This document shows, piece after piece, positions 40,757-48,861 of a stretch of 64,000 bases of DNA; position 1 is the first letter of the stretch; each line of letters opens with the position of its first letter. The notes under the pieces were generated by a model that did no database searches, was not told where the DNA came from, and was given only the letters and a program-made list of their open reading frames with translations. A program made the translations under genes and the position numbers. Source of the DNA: Burkholderia sp. 4M9327F10 (GTDB lineage: Bacteria; Pseudomonadota; Gammaproteobacteria; Burkholderiales; Burkholderiaceae); assembly GCF_005503145.1 (NCBI RefSeq), contig NZ_SCNV01000002.1, positions 124,001 to 188,000 on the forward strand, in the 5' to 3' direction.

Positions 40757-41602
40757 ATGCAAGGGAAGAAGATTGTTGCGGGGATGCTGGTCCTGGGTGC
40801 TTCAGCCTGTTTCACGCCCGCATATGCGGACCAGCTCGCCGATATCAAGAGCCATGGCGAGCTGACCTGCGGTGTCTATTCGAACGTTGAGCCGTTTTCA
40901 TATCCGAATGCCCAGACCCGCCAGCTGGAAGGGATGGATGTCGACCTGTGCAATGCCATTGCCAAACAGATCGGCGTCAAGGCAAAGCTTGAACCGCTGG
41001 CCGTCGAGGCACGCATTCCGCAGTTGAAGCTCGGACGCGTCGACCTGGTGGTGGCGAACCTCGCCTATACAAAGACACGCGCCAGCCAGATTGCATTCAG
41101 CGATTCGTACTATTCGACCAAGGAAGTGCTCGTCGTCAAGAAGGCGGACGCGACAAAGAAACTGACCGATTTCGCGGGACAGAAGATCAGCGCGGCGGAC
41201 GGCTCGACATCCGCACAGTCGATTCCCCTCTCCATCAAGAATGGCCAGGCGGTGACGTTCCACGACACGAGCTCAGCCTTTCTCGCTCTGGAGCAGGATA
41301 AAGTAAAGGGGTTCGTCACGAACCAGATGACAGCCACGAAAATCGCCAGGCAGGTGGACGGCACGGATGGCGCCGTGGCGATCGCTTCGGAGCCGATGCT
41401 GATTGAACCGATCGCGGTGGGTTTGCGCCAGAACGAACCGGCAATGCTCGATGCGGTCAACAAGGCCTTGACCGCGCTGGAACAGAGCGGTGAGATCGGC
41501 AACATCTTCAACAAGTGGCTTGGACCGAAGACACCCTATGGTCTGGTGCGCACCGACAAGGTGACGCCAATCAGCCAGCTCAAGTTCACTCCGGTATCCT
41601 GA
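40757..41602 (+). CDS. Polar amino acid ABC transporter, periplasmic binding protein
   Basis: A 281-residue type II binding protein. The ATG at 40757 follows TAGGAGC at eight bases. The signal peptide ends near PAYA|DQLADIKSHGELTCGVYSNVEPFSY. LEGMDVDLCNAIAKQIGV and LGRVDLVVANLAYTKTRASQIAFSDSYYSTKEVLVVKK are typical of the SBP family 3; EIGNIFNKWLGPKTPYGLVR closes the fold. The ligand-binding Arg in YTKTRASQ fits an alpha-amino acid or carboxylate ligand. The identity of the ligand is open. Confidence 0.9.
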   Translation: MQGKKIVAGMLVLGASACFTPAYADQLADIKSHGELTCGVYSNVEPFSYPNAQTRQLEGMDVDLCNAIAKQIGVKAKLEPLAVEARIPQLKLGRVDLVVANLAYTKTRASQIAFSDSYYSTKEVLVVKKADATKKLTDFAGQKISAADGSTSAQSIPLSIKNGQAVTFHDTSSAFLALEQDKVKGFVTNQMTATKIARQVDGTDGAVAIASEPMLIEPIAVGLRQNEPAMLDAVNKALTALEQSGEIGNIFNKWLGPKTPYGLVRTDKVTPISQLKFTPVS

Positions 41603-41632
41603 TACAGGTATTCAGTTAAAAAGGGATTTGAA

Positions 41633-42406
41633 TTGAACAACATCCTCGGCATGTTCGATCTGTCCGGACGCCGTGCATTGATCACGGGTTCGAGCACCGG
41701 TATCGGCTACGCGCTGGCGAAAGGGCTTGCTGGCGCGGGCGCCGAAGTCATCCTCAATGCCCGTAACGAAGCGCGCCTCGCGCAGGCTGTCGAGCAGTTG
41801 CACGCCGACGGCGCCACCGTGCACGCGGCCAGCTTCGATGCCACCTCGGCAAGCGAGGTGGATGCGGCGGTCGAGCGGATCGAGCGGGAGATCGGCGCAA
41901 TCGACATTCTGGTCAATAACGCGGGCATGCAGCGCCGCGCGCCGCTGGAACAGTTTTCCCAGGCACAGTGGCAAGAGTTGATGAAGACCAACGTCGAAAG
42001 CGTCTTCCTGGTCGGGCAGGCAGTGGCGCGCCACATGATTGGCCGCAAGCGCGGCAAGATCATCAACATCTGCTCGGTGCAAAGCGAACTGGGGCGGCCC
42101 AATATTGCGGCCTACACCGCCAGCAAAGGGGCCGTGAAGATGCTCACCAAGGGCATGGCAATCGACTGGGGGCAGCACGGCATTCAGGTCAACGGCCTCG
42201 GTCCTGGGTACTTCAAAACCGAATTGACCGAGGCGCTCGTCAAGGACGAGACCTTCAGCAACTGGCTGATCGGGCGCACACCATCGCGGCGCTGGGGCGA
42301 CGTGGAAGACCTCGTCGGCGCGGCAGTGTTTCTGGCGAGCAATGCATCGAACTTCGTGAACGGGCACATCCTGTACGTTGACGGCGGCGTCACCGCGACG
42401 CTGTAG
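41633..42406 (+). CDS. Gluconate 5-dehydrogenase-like SDR
   Basis: A 257-residue SDR. The start is a TTG with AAGGGA six bases before it; the next ATG (41651) lacks a ribosome site. FDLSGRRALITGSSTGIGYALAKGLAGAGAEVILNARN is the cofactor site; NNAGMQRR, NICSVQSELGRPNIAAYTASKGAVK (Ser-Tyr-Lys) and GPGYFKTELTEALVKDETFSNWLIGRTPSRRWG are characteristic of Ga5DH/IdnO. The family reduces 5-ketogluconate to gluconate, which would complement the idonate dehydrogenase at 26469. It follows the ABC binding protein by 30 bp and may be in that operon. Confidence 0.87.
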   Translation: MNNILGMFDLSGRRALITGSSTGIGYALAKGLAGAGAEVILNARNEARLAQAVEQLHADGATVHAASFDATSASEVDAAVERIEREIGAIDILVNNAGMQRRAPLEQFSQAQWQELMKTNVESVFLVGQAVARHMIGRKRGKIINICSVQSELGRPNIAAYTASKGAVKMLTKGMAIDWGQHGIQVNGLGPGYFKTELTEALVKDETFSNWLIGRTPSRRWGDVEDLVGAAVFLASNASNFVNGHILYVDGGVTATL

Positions 42407-42422
42407 CCGCATCGTCTTTGCG

Positions 42423-43397
42423 TTATTCGACCGGCGCCCCGCCCGCCTTATTGGGCCCCGCCGCCGAGCCGTGCCTTTGCATTGCCTTGATGAGCTGAGT
42501 CCAGAGGAATTCGGCGGCGGGCGACAGGCGGCGCCCAACCCGCCGTATCACCTGGCTGCCGAATTCGCGGGCGATCGGATGGTCGATTTCGAGCGGGACC
42601 AGCTTTCCGGCGTCCAGATACTGGCGCGCGGCATCGGTCGACATGAACGCGACGCCCAGCCCCGCAGCGGCAATCGCCTGTGCCGCCGAAAACAGGTCGC
42701 AGCGATACGCCGGCGTCAGATTCAGCCGCTCCGCGCGGATCAGCGAGTCGAGATACTGCTGAACGCCAAAGCGCGCCGGCATGAAGATCAGCCGGTGGTG
42801 TGCCAGTTGTTCGACGCGGATGCGCCGTTCGCCCGCCAGCGCGTGCTGCGGACTCACGAGCGCGCAAAGCGGCGCGGCGCGAAAGGTTCGCGAGCGAATC
42901 GCCGGGTCGCTGCTGCCGCCTGCACACAGGCCGAGATCGACCTCGTCGTTGCGAACCATCGCAATGATTTCGGTGGTCGCGCCGCCGCGCAACTCCACCA
43001 CGATGTCCGGAAACTGCTGGCTGAACGCCTCGAGCACGGTGGCCAGCAGCTTCTCGACGAACCCCTCGCCGGTGCCAATCTCGATCCGCCCCCGCCGCAG
43101 GCCGCGATAGTCCTCCAGTTGCGCCAGCATCTCGGCGTCGCGCCGCGCGCTTTCGCGGAAATGCTCGACGAGGCTCATGCCGATCGCGGTAAGCGTGACG
43201 CGCCGCCCGCGCCGCTCTAGCAGCGCCACCCCATGCACGCGCTCCAGATGCGCCACCTGGCGGCTGATGACCGAACCGTTGATGGACAGCGCATCCGCGG
43301 CCGCCCGCACGCCGCCGTGCACCTCGATTTCGTGCAGATAGCGCAGACTACGGGTGCCGGGCAAGGTATCGCGCAGGGTTTCCGGGTCGCTCGACAT
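42423..43397 (-). CDS. LysR-type regulator divergent from the M20 amidohydrolase gene
   Basis: From the ATG at 43397 the product has 324 residues. Other in-frame ATGs at 43415 and 43427 cannot be excluded, since none has a strong ribosome site. The HTH is SLRYLHEIEVHGGVRAAADALSINGSVISRQVAHLERVHGVALLERRGRRVTLT, followed by the effector domain (RIEIGTGEGFVEKLLATVLEAFSQQFPDIVVEL). It is 115 bp from the divergent amidohydrolase gene, and an 18 bp palindrome lies between them, so it likely controls that gene and perhaps the transporters behind it. Confidence 0.87.
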   Translation of the reverse strand: MSSDPETLRDTLPGTRSLRYLHEIEVHGGVRAAADALSINGSVISRQVAHLERVHGVALLERRGRRVTLTAIGMSLVEHFRESARRDAEMLAQLEDYRGLRRGRIEIGTGEGFVEKLLATVLEAFSQQFPDIVVELRGGATTEIIAMVRNDEVDLGLCAGGSSDPAIRSRTFRAAPLCALVSPQHALAGERRIRVEQLAHHRLIFMPARFGVQQYLDSLIRAERLNLTPAYRCDLFSAAQAIAAAGLGVAFMSTDAARQYLDAGKLVPLEIDHPIAREFGSQVIRRVGRRLSPAAEFLWTQLIKAMQRHGSAAGPNKAGGAPVE

Positions 43398-43407
43398 GGC
43401 TTTATCT

Positions 43408-43425
43408 GTTGACATAACAGTCAAC
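43408..43425. promoter_or_regulatory. Palindrome between the divergent LysR and amidohydrolase genes
   Basis: GTTGAC (43408-43413), six bases, then GTCAAC (43420-43425). The position between divergent genes fits a LysR-type binding site. It overlaps the alternative upstream starts of the regulator. Confidence 0.5.
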
Positions 43426-43511
43426 ATTATCGACCACCAGAGGTCATTGATCGGCTTTTTTTGCGGCGAAATACTGGCCCCCATTACTTACCCTCTTGCA
43501 AGCTAGAAACC

Positions 43512-44702
43512 ATGTCAGGCACTCAGGACTTCTGTTCCCTCGACGACACGCGCGACCTGCGCGACGAACTCAGCGGCATGCGCCACCATCTCCATCGCCA
43601 TCCGGAACTGGCCTATCAGGAGTTCAGGACCGCCGATTTCGTTGCGCAGAACCTCGAAAGCTGGGGTTATGCCGTGACACGCGGCCTGGGCGGCACCGGC
43701 ATGGTGGCGACGCTCAAGGCAGGAACAGGTTCCCGCGCGGTGGCCGTGCGCGCCGACATGGATGCGTTGCCGATCAACGAGGCCACCGGCCTGCCCTACG
43801 CCAGCATCGAGCCGGGCCACATGCACGCCTGCGGCCACGACGGGCACACGACGATGCTGCTGGGCGCCGCGCGCCACCTAGCCCGCACGCGCCGTTTCGA
43901 CGGCACGGTGCATCTGGTGTTCCAGCCCGCCGAAGAAATCGGCGCGGACAGTGGCGCCAAGCGCATGATCGAAGACGGCCTGTTCGAGCGCTTTCCGTGC
44001 GAAGCGATTTTCGGCTTGCACAATCACCCCGGCTACCCGAGCGGCACCTTCATGTTCCGCAGCGGGCCGTTCATGGCGGCATGCGATACGGTCGAGATGG
44101 TGATTCACGGGCGCGGTGGCCATGCGGCACGACCGCATCTGGCCGTCGACCCGGTGGTCATCGGCGCGGGACTGGTGAGCGCGCTGCAGACCGTCGTGTC
44201 GCGCAGCGTGGACCCGATGCAAGCCGCCGTGGTGACCGTTGGCGCCTTCAATGCCGGGCATGCGGCCAACGTCATCCCCGAAAGCGCGCGTCTGCAGATC
44301 AGCGTGCGCTCGTTCGATGCCGAGGTGCGCAAGCTGCTCGAGACGCGTATCCGCGCGCTGGCCCAGGCGCATGCGGACGCCTATGGCGCCCGGATCGACG
44401 TCGACTATGTGCCGGGCTATCCGGTCGTCGTGAATAGCGCGCCCGAGACCGAACTGGCGTTGCAGGTGGCGCGCGAACTGGTCGGCGAGGAGCGGGTAAT
44501 CGACGGCTTCGGGCCGATCGCGGGCAGTGAGGATTTCGCTTATTACCTGCAGGAAAAACCGGGCTGCTTCCTCCGTCTTGGCAACGGTGAAGGCGCTCCC
44601 ATGCTGCACAACGCCTCATACGATTTCAACGACGACAACCTCACGGTGGGCGCGGCGTACTGGACGCGTCTGGTCGAGCGCTTCCTCGCCGGGACGCCTT
44701 AA
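43512..44702 (+). CDS. M20-family amidohydrolase (hippurate hydrolase/IAA-amino acid hydrolase type)
   Basis: A 396-residue metal-dependent amidohydrolase. RHHLHRHPELAYQEFRTADFV begins the catalytic domain; metal ligands lie in GHMHACGHDGHTTMLLGAARHL, in FQPAEEIGADSGAKRMIEDGLF and in LHNHPG, with a late His in PMLHNASYDFNDD. A dimerisation domain interrupts the middle. The family cleaves N-acyl amino acids such as hippurate. The start at 43512 avoids an unlikely basic extension. An MHS-type transporter gene follows by 98 bp and could supply the substrate. Confidence 0.92.
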   Translation: MSGTQDFCSLDDTRDLRDELSGMRHHLHRHPELAYQEFRTADFVAQNLESWGYAVTRGLGGTGMVATLKAGTGSRAVAVRADMDALPINEATGLPYASIEPGHMHACGHDGHTTMLLGAARHLARTRRFDGTVHLVFQPAEEIGADSGAKRMIEDGLFERFPCEAIFGLHNHPGYPSGTFMFRSGPFMAACDTVEMVIHGRGGHAARPHLAVDPVVIGAGLVSALQTVVSRSVDPMQAAVVTVGAFNAGHAANVIPESARLQISVRSFDAEVRKLLETRIRALAQAHADAYGARIDVDYVPGYPVVVNSAPETELALQVARELVGEERVIDGFGPIAGSEDFAYYLQEKPGCFLRLGNGEGAPMLHNASYDFNDDNLTVGAAYWTRLVERFLAGTP

Positions 44703-44800
44703 AGAGCGCGGACGTCTTCGCCATTGATCCAGAACGCTGCGCACAACACCTGAACCACCACGCGCGGACGTACGCAAACTCCGAGCACAAGGGAATCATC

Positions 44801-46111
44801 ATGTCAGCCAAACCCATTGCGGCGTCCGCCTCCTCACCCGATGCAACCGCTTCGTCCCTTCCGACGGCCGTGTCGCAAAGCAAGATCGTGGTGGCCGCGG
44901 TCATCGGCAATCTGCTCGAGTTCTTCGACTTCACGGTCTACAGCTTCTTCGCGCTGACCATCGCCAAGCTCTTCTTTCCTGCGCACGATCCGGTCGTCTC
45001 CACGCTGCTCGCGCTATCCGCGTTCGCGATCGGCTTTGTTGCGCGGCCGGTGGGCGGCTTCGTGCTGGGACACTACGCCGACAAACACGGACGGCGCGCC
45101 GCGCTCACGCTGACGATCTTCCTGATGGCGGTCGGTTCCGCGCTGATCGGCCTCGCGCCAGGCTATGCGACGATCGGCCTCGCGGCTCCCGCCTTGATCG
45201 TGTTCGCTCGCCTGTTGCAGGGCTTCGCACAGGGTGGCGAGTTCGGCGCCGCCACCGCAACCCTGCTGGAGACGGGTTCGGCCAAGGGCCGTGGCTTTCG
45301 GGCAAGCTGGCAACTGGCCAGCCAGGGCGCCGCTGCACTGCTCGGCTCGGGCATGGCCACGCTGCTCAACTACCAGCTCACCCCCACCCAACTGCTCGAC
45401 TGGGGATGGCGCATCCCGTTTCTGGTCGGAGTCCTGATCATGCCGGTGGGCGTCTATCTGCGCCGGCATATCGTGGACGATCAGGCCGAAGCCGCCAGAG
45501 AGAAAGGTTCGCGCCTCGAGCCGGCACTCGTGCGCAAATGGTTTCTGACCGTGTTCGCAATCATGGGGATGACCGTCGCGACCTACGTCATGATGTACTA
45601 CATCCCGACTTACTCGATTCAGTACCTGAAGCTGCCGCCGAAGCTCTCCATGCTGGTGTCGATCGGCGCAGCATGCGCCTCGCTGACTCTGTGCCCGCTG
45701 TGGGGCGCGCTCTCGGACAAGATGCAGCGCCGCAAACCGCTGACCGTCATCGGCCGTGTCATGCTGATCGTCCTGCTTTATCCGGCGTTCTGGCTGATGA
45801 ACCAGTTCCCGGAACTGCCGGTTGTGTTCAGCCTGATCGTGCTGTTGATGATTTTCTACACGATGGGATCGGCCCCGGCGTATTCGCTGATGCCCGAAAA
45901 CTTCCCCAAGCATGTTCGCGCCGGCTACCTGGCAAGCGCATATGCGGTTGCAGTATCGGTGTTCGGCGGGACCTCGCAACTGGTGGTCGCGTGGCTCATC
46001 AAGGTCACGGGCAGTACGATGGCTCCAGCCTGGTACATGATTGTCTGCGTGATTATTTCGCTGATCGCCGTTTCGATGCTCGAAGAAACCGGGGGCCGCG
46101 AATTGACGTAA
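44801..46111 (+). CDS. MFS transporter of the metabolite:H+ symporter (MHS) type
   Basis: A 436-residue, 12-helix symporter. GNLLEFFDFTVYSFFALTIAKLFFP, FAIGFVARPVGGFVLGHYADKHGRRAALTLTIFLMAVGSALIGL (motif A) and RLLQGFAQGGEFGAATATLLE are classic for KgtP/ProP/citrate-type carriers. It imports a carboxylate or zwitterion with protons across the inner membrane. It lies in the same direction as the M20 amidohydrolase gene and probably carries its substrate or product. The N-terminus has a Ser/Ala-rich cytoplasmic stretch of about 25 residues. Confidence 0.9.
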   Translation: MSAKPIAASASSPDATASSLPTAVSQSKIVVAAVIGNLLEFFDFTVYSFFALTIAKLFFPAHDPVVSTLLALSAFAIGFVARPVGGFVLGHYADKHGRRAALTLTIFLMAVGSALIGLAPGYATIGLAAPALIVFARLLQGFAQGGEFGAATATLLETGSAKGRGFRASWQLASQGAAALLGSGMATLLNYQLTPTQLLDWGWRIPFLVGVLIMPVGVYLRRHIVDDQAEAAREKGSRLEPALVRKWFLTVFAIMGMTVATYVMMYYIPTYSIQYLKLPPKLSMLVSIGAACASLTLCPLWGALSDKMQRRKPLTVIGRVMLIVLLYPAFWLMNQFPELPVVFSLIVLLMIFYTMGSAPAYSLMPENFPKHVRAGYLASAYAVAVSVFGGTSQLVVAWLIKVTGSTMAPAWYMIVCVIISLIAVSMLEETGGRELT

Positions 46112-46162
46112 TTGGGGTTCGGTGGTGCCGCCTTGACATGCAATATGGATAAGGCGAATAAT

Positions 46163-46206
46163 GGGATGTTCGATTAACGAAACACAGTTCGTATATCGAA
46201 CATCCC
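46163..46206. promoter_or_regulatory. Double IclR-like operator upstream of the AtoE-type gene
   Basis: GTTCG-TATAT-CGAAC (46187-46201) is a perfect 15 bp palindrome; GTTCG-ATTAA-CGAAA (46168-46182) is a near copy 19 bp upstream, centre to centre. The outer GGGATGTTCGAT/ATCGAACATCCC arms (46163-46174, 46195-46206) are also perfect. The GTTCG-N5-CG(A/C)AC shape resembles PcaU/PcaR sites of the IclR family. Confidence 0.65.
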
Positions 46207-46255
46207 AGTTCGCGCTGCCCGGCAAACGATCGGGGGCCATATAGAGCAAAACAAC

Positions 46256-47656
46256 ATGAAGCGAGACACCACCCTCACAGCCGCCGGCCAGCCGGCCGCC
46301 CAACGCGGAATCGTGGCGGGCCTTGTTTATGTATTCGAGCGGGTCATGCCTGACCCGTTCGTACTGTCCATCTTCCTCACGTTCTTCGTCGCCGTGCTGG
46401 CGCTCGTGATCGGGCCGCTCGGCACGGTGCCGACGCTGCTCGACTCCTGGTACACCGGCACCTTCGGCATACTCGGCTTCGCGCTGCAGATGATCCTGAT
46501 CCTCGCGACCGGTTATGCGATCGCCGAGGCGCCCATCGTCCAGCGCGGCCTGCGTGCGTTGGCGGCGAACGCGCAGACACCGGCCCGCGCCGCGCTGCTG
46601 GTATTTCCAGTCGTCGCAATTGCGGCCTGGCTGAACTGGGGACTCGGTCTGATTGTGGGCGCGCTGCTGTCGCGGGAAATCGCCCGGCGGGTCAATGTCG
46701 ATTTCGCCTGGCTCGTCGCCGGCAGCTATTCGGCGTGGTCGATCTGCAACAGCGGGCTGTCCAGTTCGATTGCGCTGTCGCAGGCCTCGCACGGCAACGC
46801 GCTCAATCTCGTCGAAAAGGCGACCGGCCAGGTCGTACCGCTGAGCCAGACCATCTTTGCCCCTTTCGTCTTCGTCCCGACGGTGCTGGTGGTGGTCGTC
46901 ATGACCGCGATCTTCATCAGGATGCATCCGAAGCCGGAGAATGTGGTCGCGTTTGCCGCTGCCGCAGACAACACCGATGCTGCCGATGACGCCGCCAGTG
47001 CCGATCCGCATGCACGTAGCAGCGGTTCCGCGTCATTCGCGACGCGCCTCGAACAGTCGATGCTCGGCACACTGCTCCTGCTGGCGCTCGGCATTGGCTA
47101 TCTTGCGATGACATGGCGCGCCAAAGGGTTCGATCTGGACATCAACAACACGATCCTGATCTTCCTGCTGATCGGTCTCGCGCTGCAGCGCACGCCGATC
47201 GCCTATGCCAACGCAATCCGGCGTGCTGCGCGCCAGACCGGGTCGATGCTGCTGCAGTACCCGGTGTATGGCGGCATCATGGGGATCATGAAGGGAACCG
47301 GACTGGCTTCGATGATCGCCAAAGCGTTCGTCACGATCGCAACGCCGGCCACGCTGCCGATCTGGAGTTACCTGAGCTCGCTGATCATCACGCTGCTCGT
47401 GCCGAGCGCGGGTGGGCACTGGGCCGTACAAGGGCCGTTTGTCCTGCCTGCCGCGCTCAGTTTGCATGCATCGGTGCCGCATACCGCCATGGGCGTGGCC
47501 ATGGCCGAAAACGTGTCGAACATGCTGCAACCGTTCTGGGCCGTGCCTATTGTCGCGATTGCAGGGATCCGGATTCAGCGTGTGATGGGATATACGGCGG
47601 TTACGTTTGCCGTGTCGCTCGTGATTTATGCGGTGGCGTTGTGGTTGATACCGTGA
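46256..47656 (+). CDS. Short-chain fatty acid transporter (AtoE/TIGR00366 family)
   Basis: A 466-residue integral membrane protein. VFERVMPDPFVLSIFLTFFVAVLALV, SWYTGTFGILGFALQMILILATGYAIAEAP, FPVVAIAAWLNWGLGLIVGALLSREIARR and LVPSAGGHWAVQGPFVLPAA are hallmarks of the AtoE family, which takes up acetoacetate, butyrate and similar short acids. No thiolase or CoA-transferase gene is adjacent. A strong palindromic operator pair lies about 50-90 bp upstream, so expression is probably induced by a specific acid. Confidence 0.9.
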   Translation: MKRDTTLTAAGQPAAQRGIVAGLVYVFERVMPDPFVLSIFLTFFVAVLALVIGPLGTVPTLLDSWYTGTFGILGFALQMILILATGYAIAEAPIVQRGLRALAANAQTPARAALLVFPVVAIAAWLNWGLGLIVGALLSREIARRVNVDFAWLVAGSYSAWSICNSGLSSSIALSQASHGNALNLVEKATGQVVPLSQTIFAPFVFVPTVLVVVVMTAIFIRMHPKPENVVAFAAAADNTDAADDAASADPHARSSGSASFATRLEQSMLGTLLLLALGIGYLAMTWRAKGFDLDINNTILIFLLIGLALQRTPIAYANAIRRAARQTGSMLLQYPVYGGIMGIMKGTGLASMIAKAFVTIATPATLPIWSYLSSLIITLLVPSAGGHWAVQGPFVLPAALSLHASVPHTAMGVAMAENVSNMLQPFWAVPIVAIAGIRIQRVMGYTAVTFAVSLVIYAVALWLIP

Positions 47657-47666
47657 GGGGGGCGCC

Positions 47667-48767
47667 CTAAGCCGCGATGTGTCGCGCGTAGTCGGTATAG
47701 CCGGCCTCTCCGCCGGCGTAAAGCCCCTGCTCGCGCACTTCGTTCAACGGCGCACCCGACTTGAGGCGTTCGACCAGGTCGGGGTTGGCGATAAAGTGCC
47801 GGCCGAACGCGACGAGTTCCACCTGCCGCATTTCAATCAGCGACTTCGCCTTCTCGACGGTCAACCCGCCGTTGGCAATCAACACGCCGTTGAATCGCGG
47901 CCTCACAATCTCCAGAATCCTGTCCAGATCGGGCGCGCCATACCAGCCGTTGACGTCGGCGATGTGCACATAGCCGACACCTCGCCTAGCGAGGAACTCT
48001 GCGACATGTCCATACATCTCGGGAACCTGATCGTCCAGCGCACTGTTATAGGACGTATAAGGTGAGATTCTGATGCCTACGCGCGACAACGGCATCACCT
48101 CGGCGACCGCTTCGACGATCTCTTTGAGAAACCGCGCCCGATTCGCGACGCAGCCGCCATACTTGTCCGTGCGCCGGTTGACATGCGCCGACAAAAACTG
48201 GTGTGGCAAATACCCGTTGGCCGCATGAATTTCGACACCGTCGAAACCTGCAGCAAGTGCATTTTCAGCCGCCTGCCGATACTCCTGCACAGTCGCACGC
48301 ACCTCTTCCTCTGTCATCGCACGTGACGGCGTCGCGCAGATCCGCACATAGCAGCCATTGTCCAGCAGGCCCCAGACGTGGAGACTGTCTACATCATCAT
48401 TGAAGCCAGATGGAGAAACCGGCTGCTGCCAATCGAGCAAACCCATTGCACCCACGCGGCCACCGTGCCAGAGCTGCGCGAAAATCCGGCCGCCTGCACC
48501 ATGCACGCTGGCCGTCACCTTTTTCCAGCCTTCGACCTGTTGTGGCGAATAGAGACCAGGCGCCCTGTCGAATGGCCGCGACAAGCGGCTAACATTGGTC
48601 GCCTCGGAGATCATAAGACCTGCTTCAGCACGCTGGCCGTAATACTTGGACATCAATTCCGTCGGTGCATCCTCCGTGCCTGCGCGCGCACGTGTAAGCG
48701 GCGCCATCACTAACCGATTCGGCAATTGCAGATCGCCCAATTGGAATTCGTCAAACAGACTGCTCAT
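47667..48767 (-). CDS. Old Yellow Enzyme family alkene reductase (NemA-like)
   Basis: A 366-residue FMN-dependent ene-reductase. FDEFQLGDLQLPNRLVMAPLTRARA binds FMN, FAQLWHGGRVG and IHAANGYLPHQFLSAHVNRRTDKYGG (the His-Asn substrate pair and the signature) are intact, and ANGGLTVEKAKSLIEMRQVELVAFGRHFIANPDLVERLK ends the barrel. It reduces the C=C bond of enones, nitro-alkenes or quinone-like compounds using NAD(P)H. The ATG at 48767 is seven bases after AAGGAG. It is the last gene of the seven-gene minus-strand run. Confidence 0.93.
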   Translation of the reverse strand: MSSLFDEFQLGDLQLPNRLVMAPLTRARAGTEDAPTELMSKYYGQRAEAGLMISEATNVSRLSRPFDRAPGLYSPQQVEGWKKVTASVHGAGGRIFAQLWHGGRVGAMGLLDWQQPVSPSGFNDDVDSLHVWGLLDNGCYVRICATPSRAMTEEEVRATVQEYRQAAENALAAGFDGVEIHAANGYLPHQFLSAHVNRRTDKYGGCVANRARFLKEIVEAVAEVMPLSRVGIRISPYTSYNSALDDQVPEMYGHVAEFLARRGVGYVHIADVNGWYGAPDLDRILEIVRPRFNGVLIANGGLTVEKAKSLIEMRQVELVAFGRHFIANPDLVERLKSGAPLNEVREQGLYAGGEAGYTDYARHIAA

Positions 48768-48861
48768 TACCACACTCCTTCAAACGAAAAATCGACGCCC
48801 GTACTGTTACGAACGACCGCTAGCCGGTCAGATCCTCGCGCCCGCTTACCTGCAAGCGCAG

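Noticed and set aside
45014..47011. A 665-codon open frame on the minus strand opposite the MHS and AtoE-type genes
   Set aside because: It is low-complexity, Arg/His/Gln-rich and lies opposite two clear membrane-protein genes; it is a by-product of high-GC codon use.
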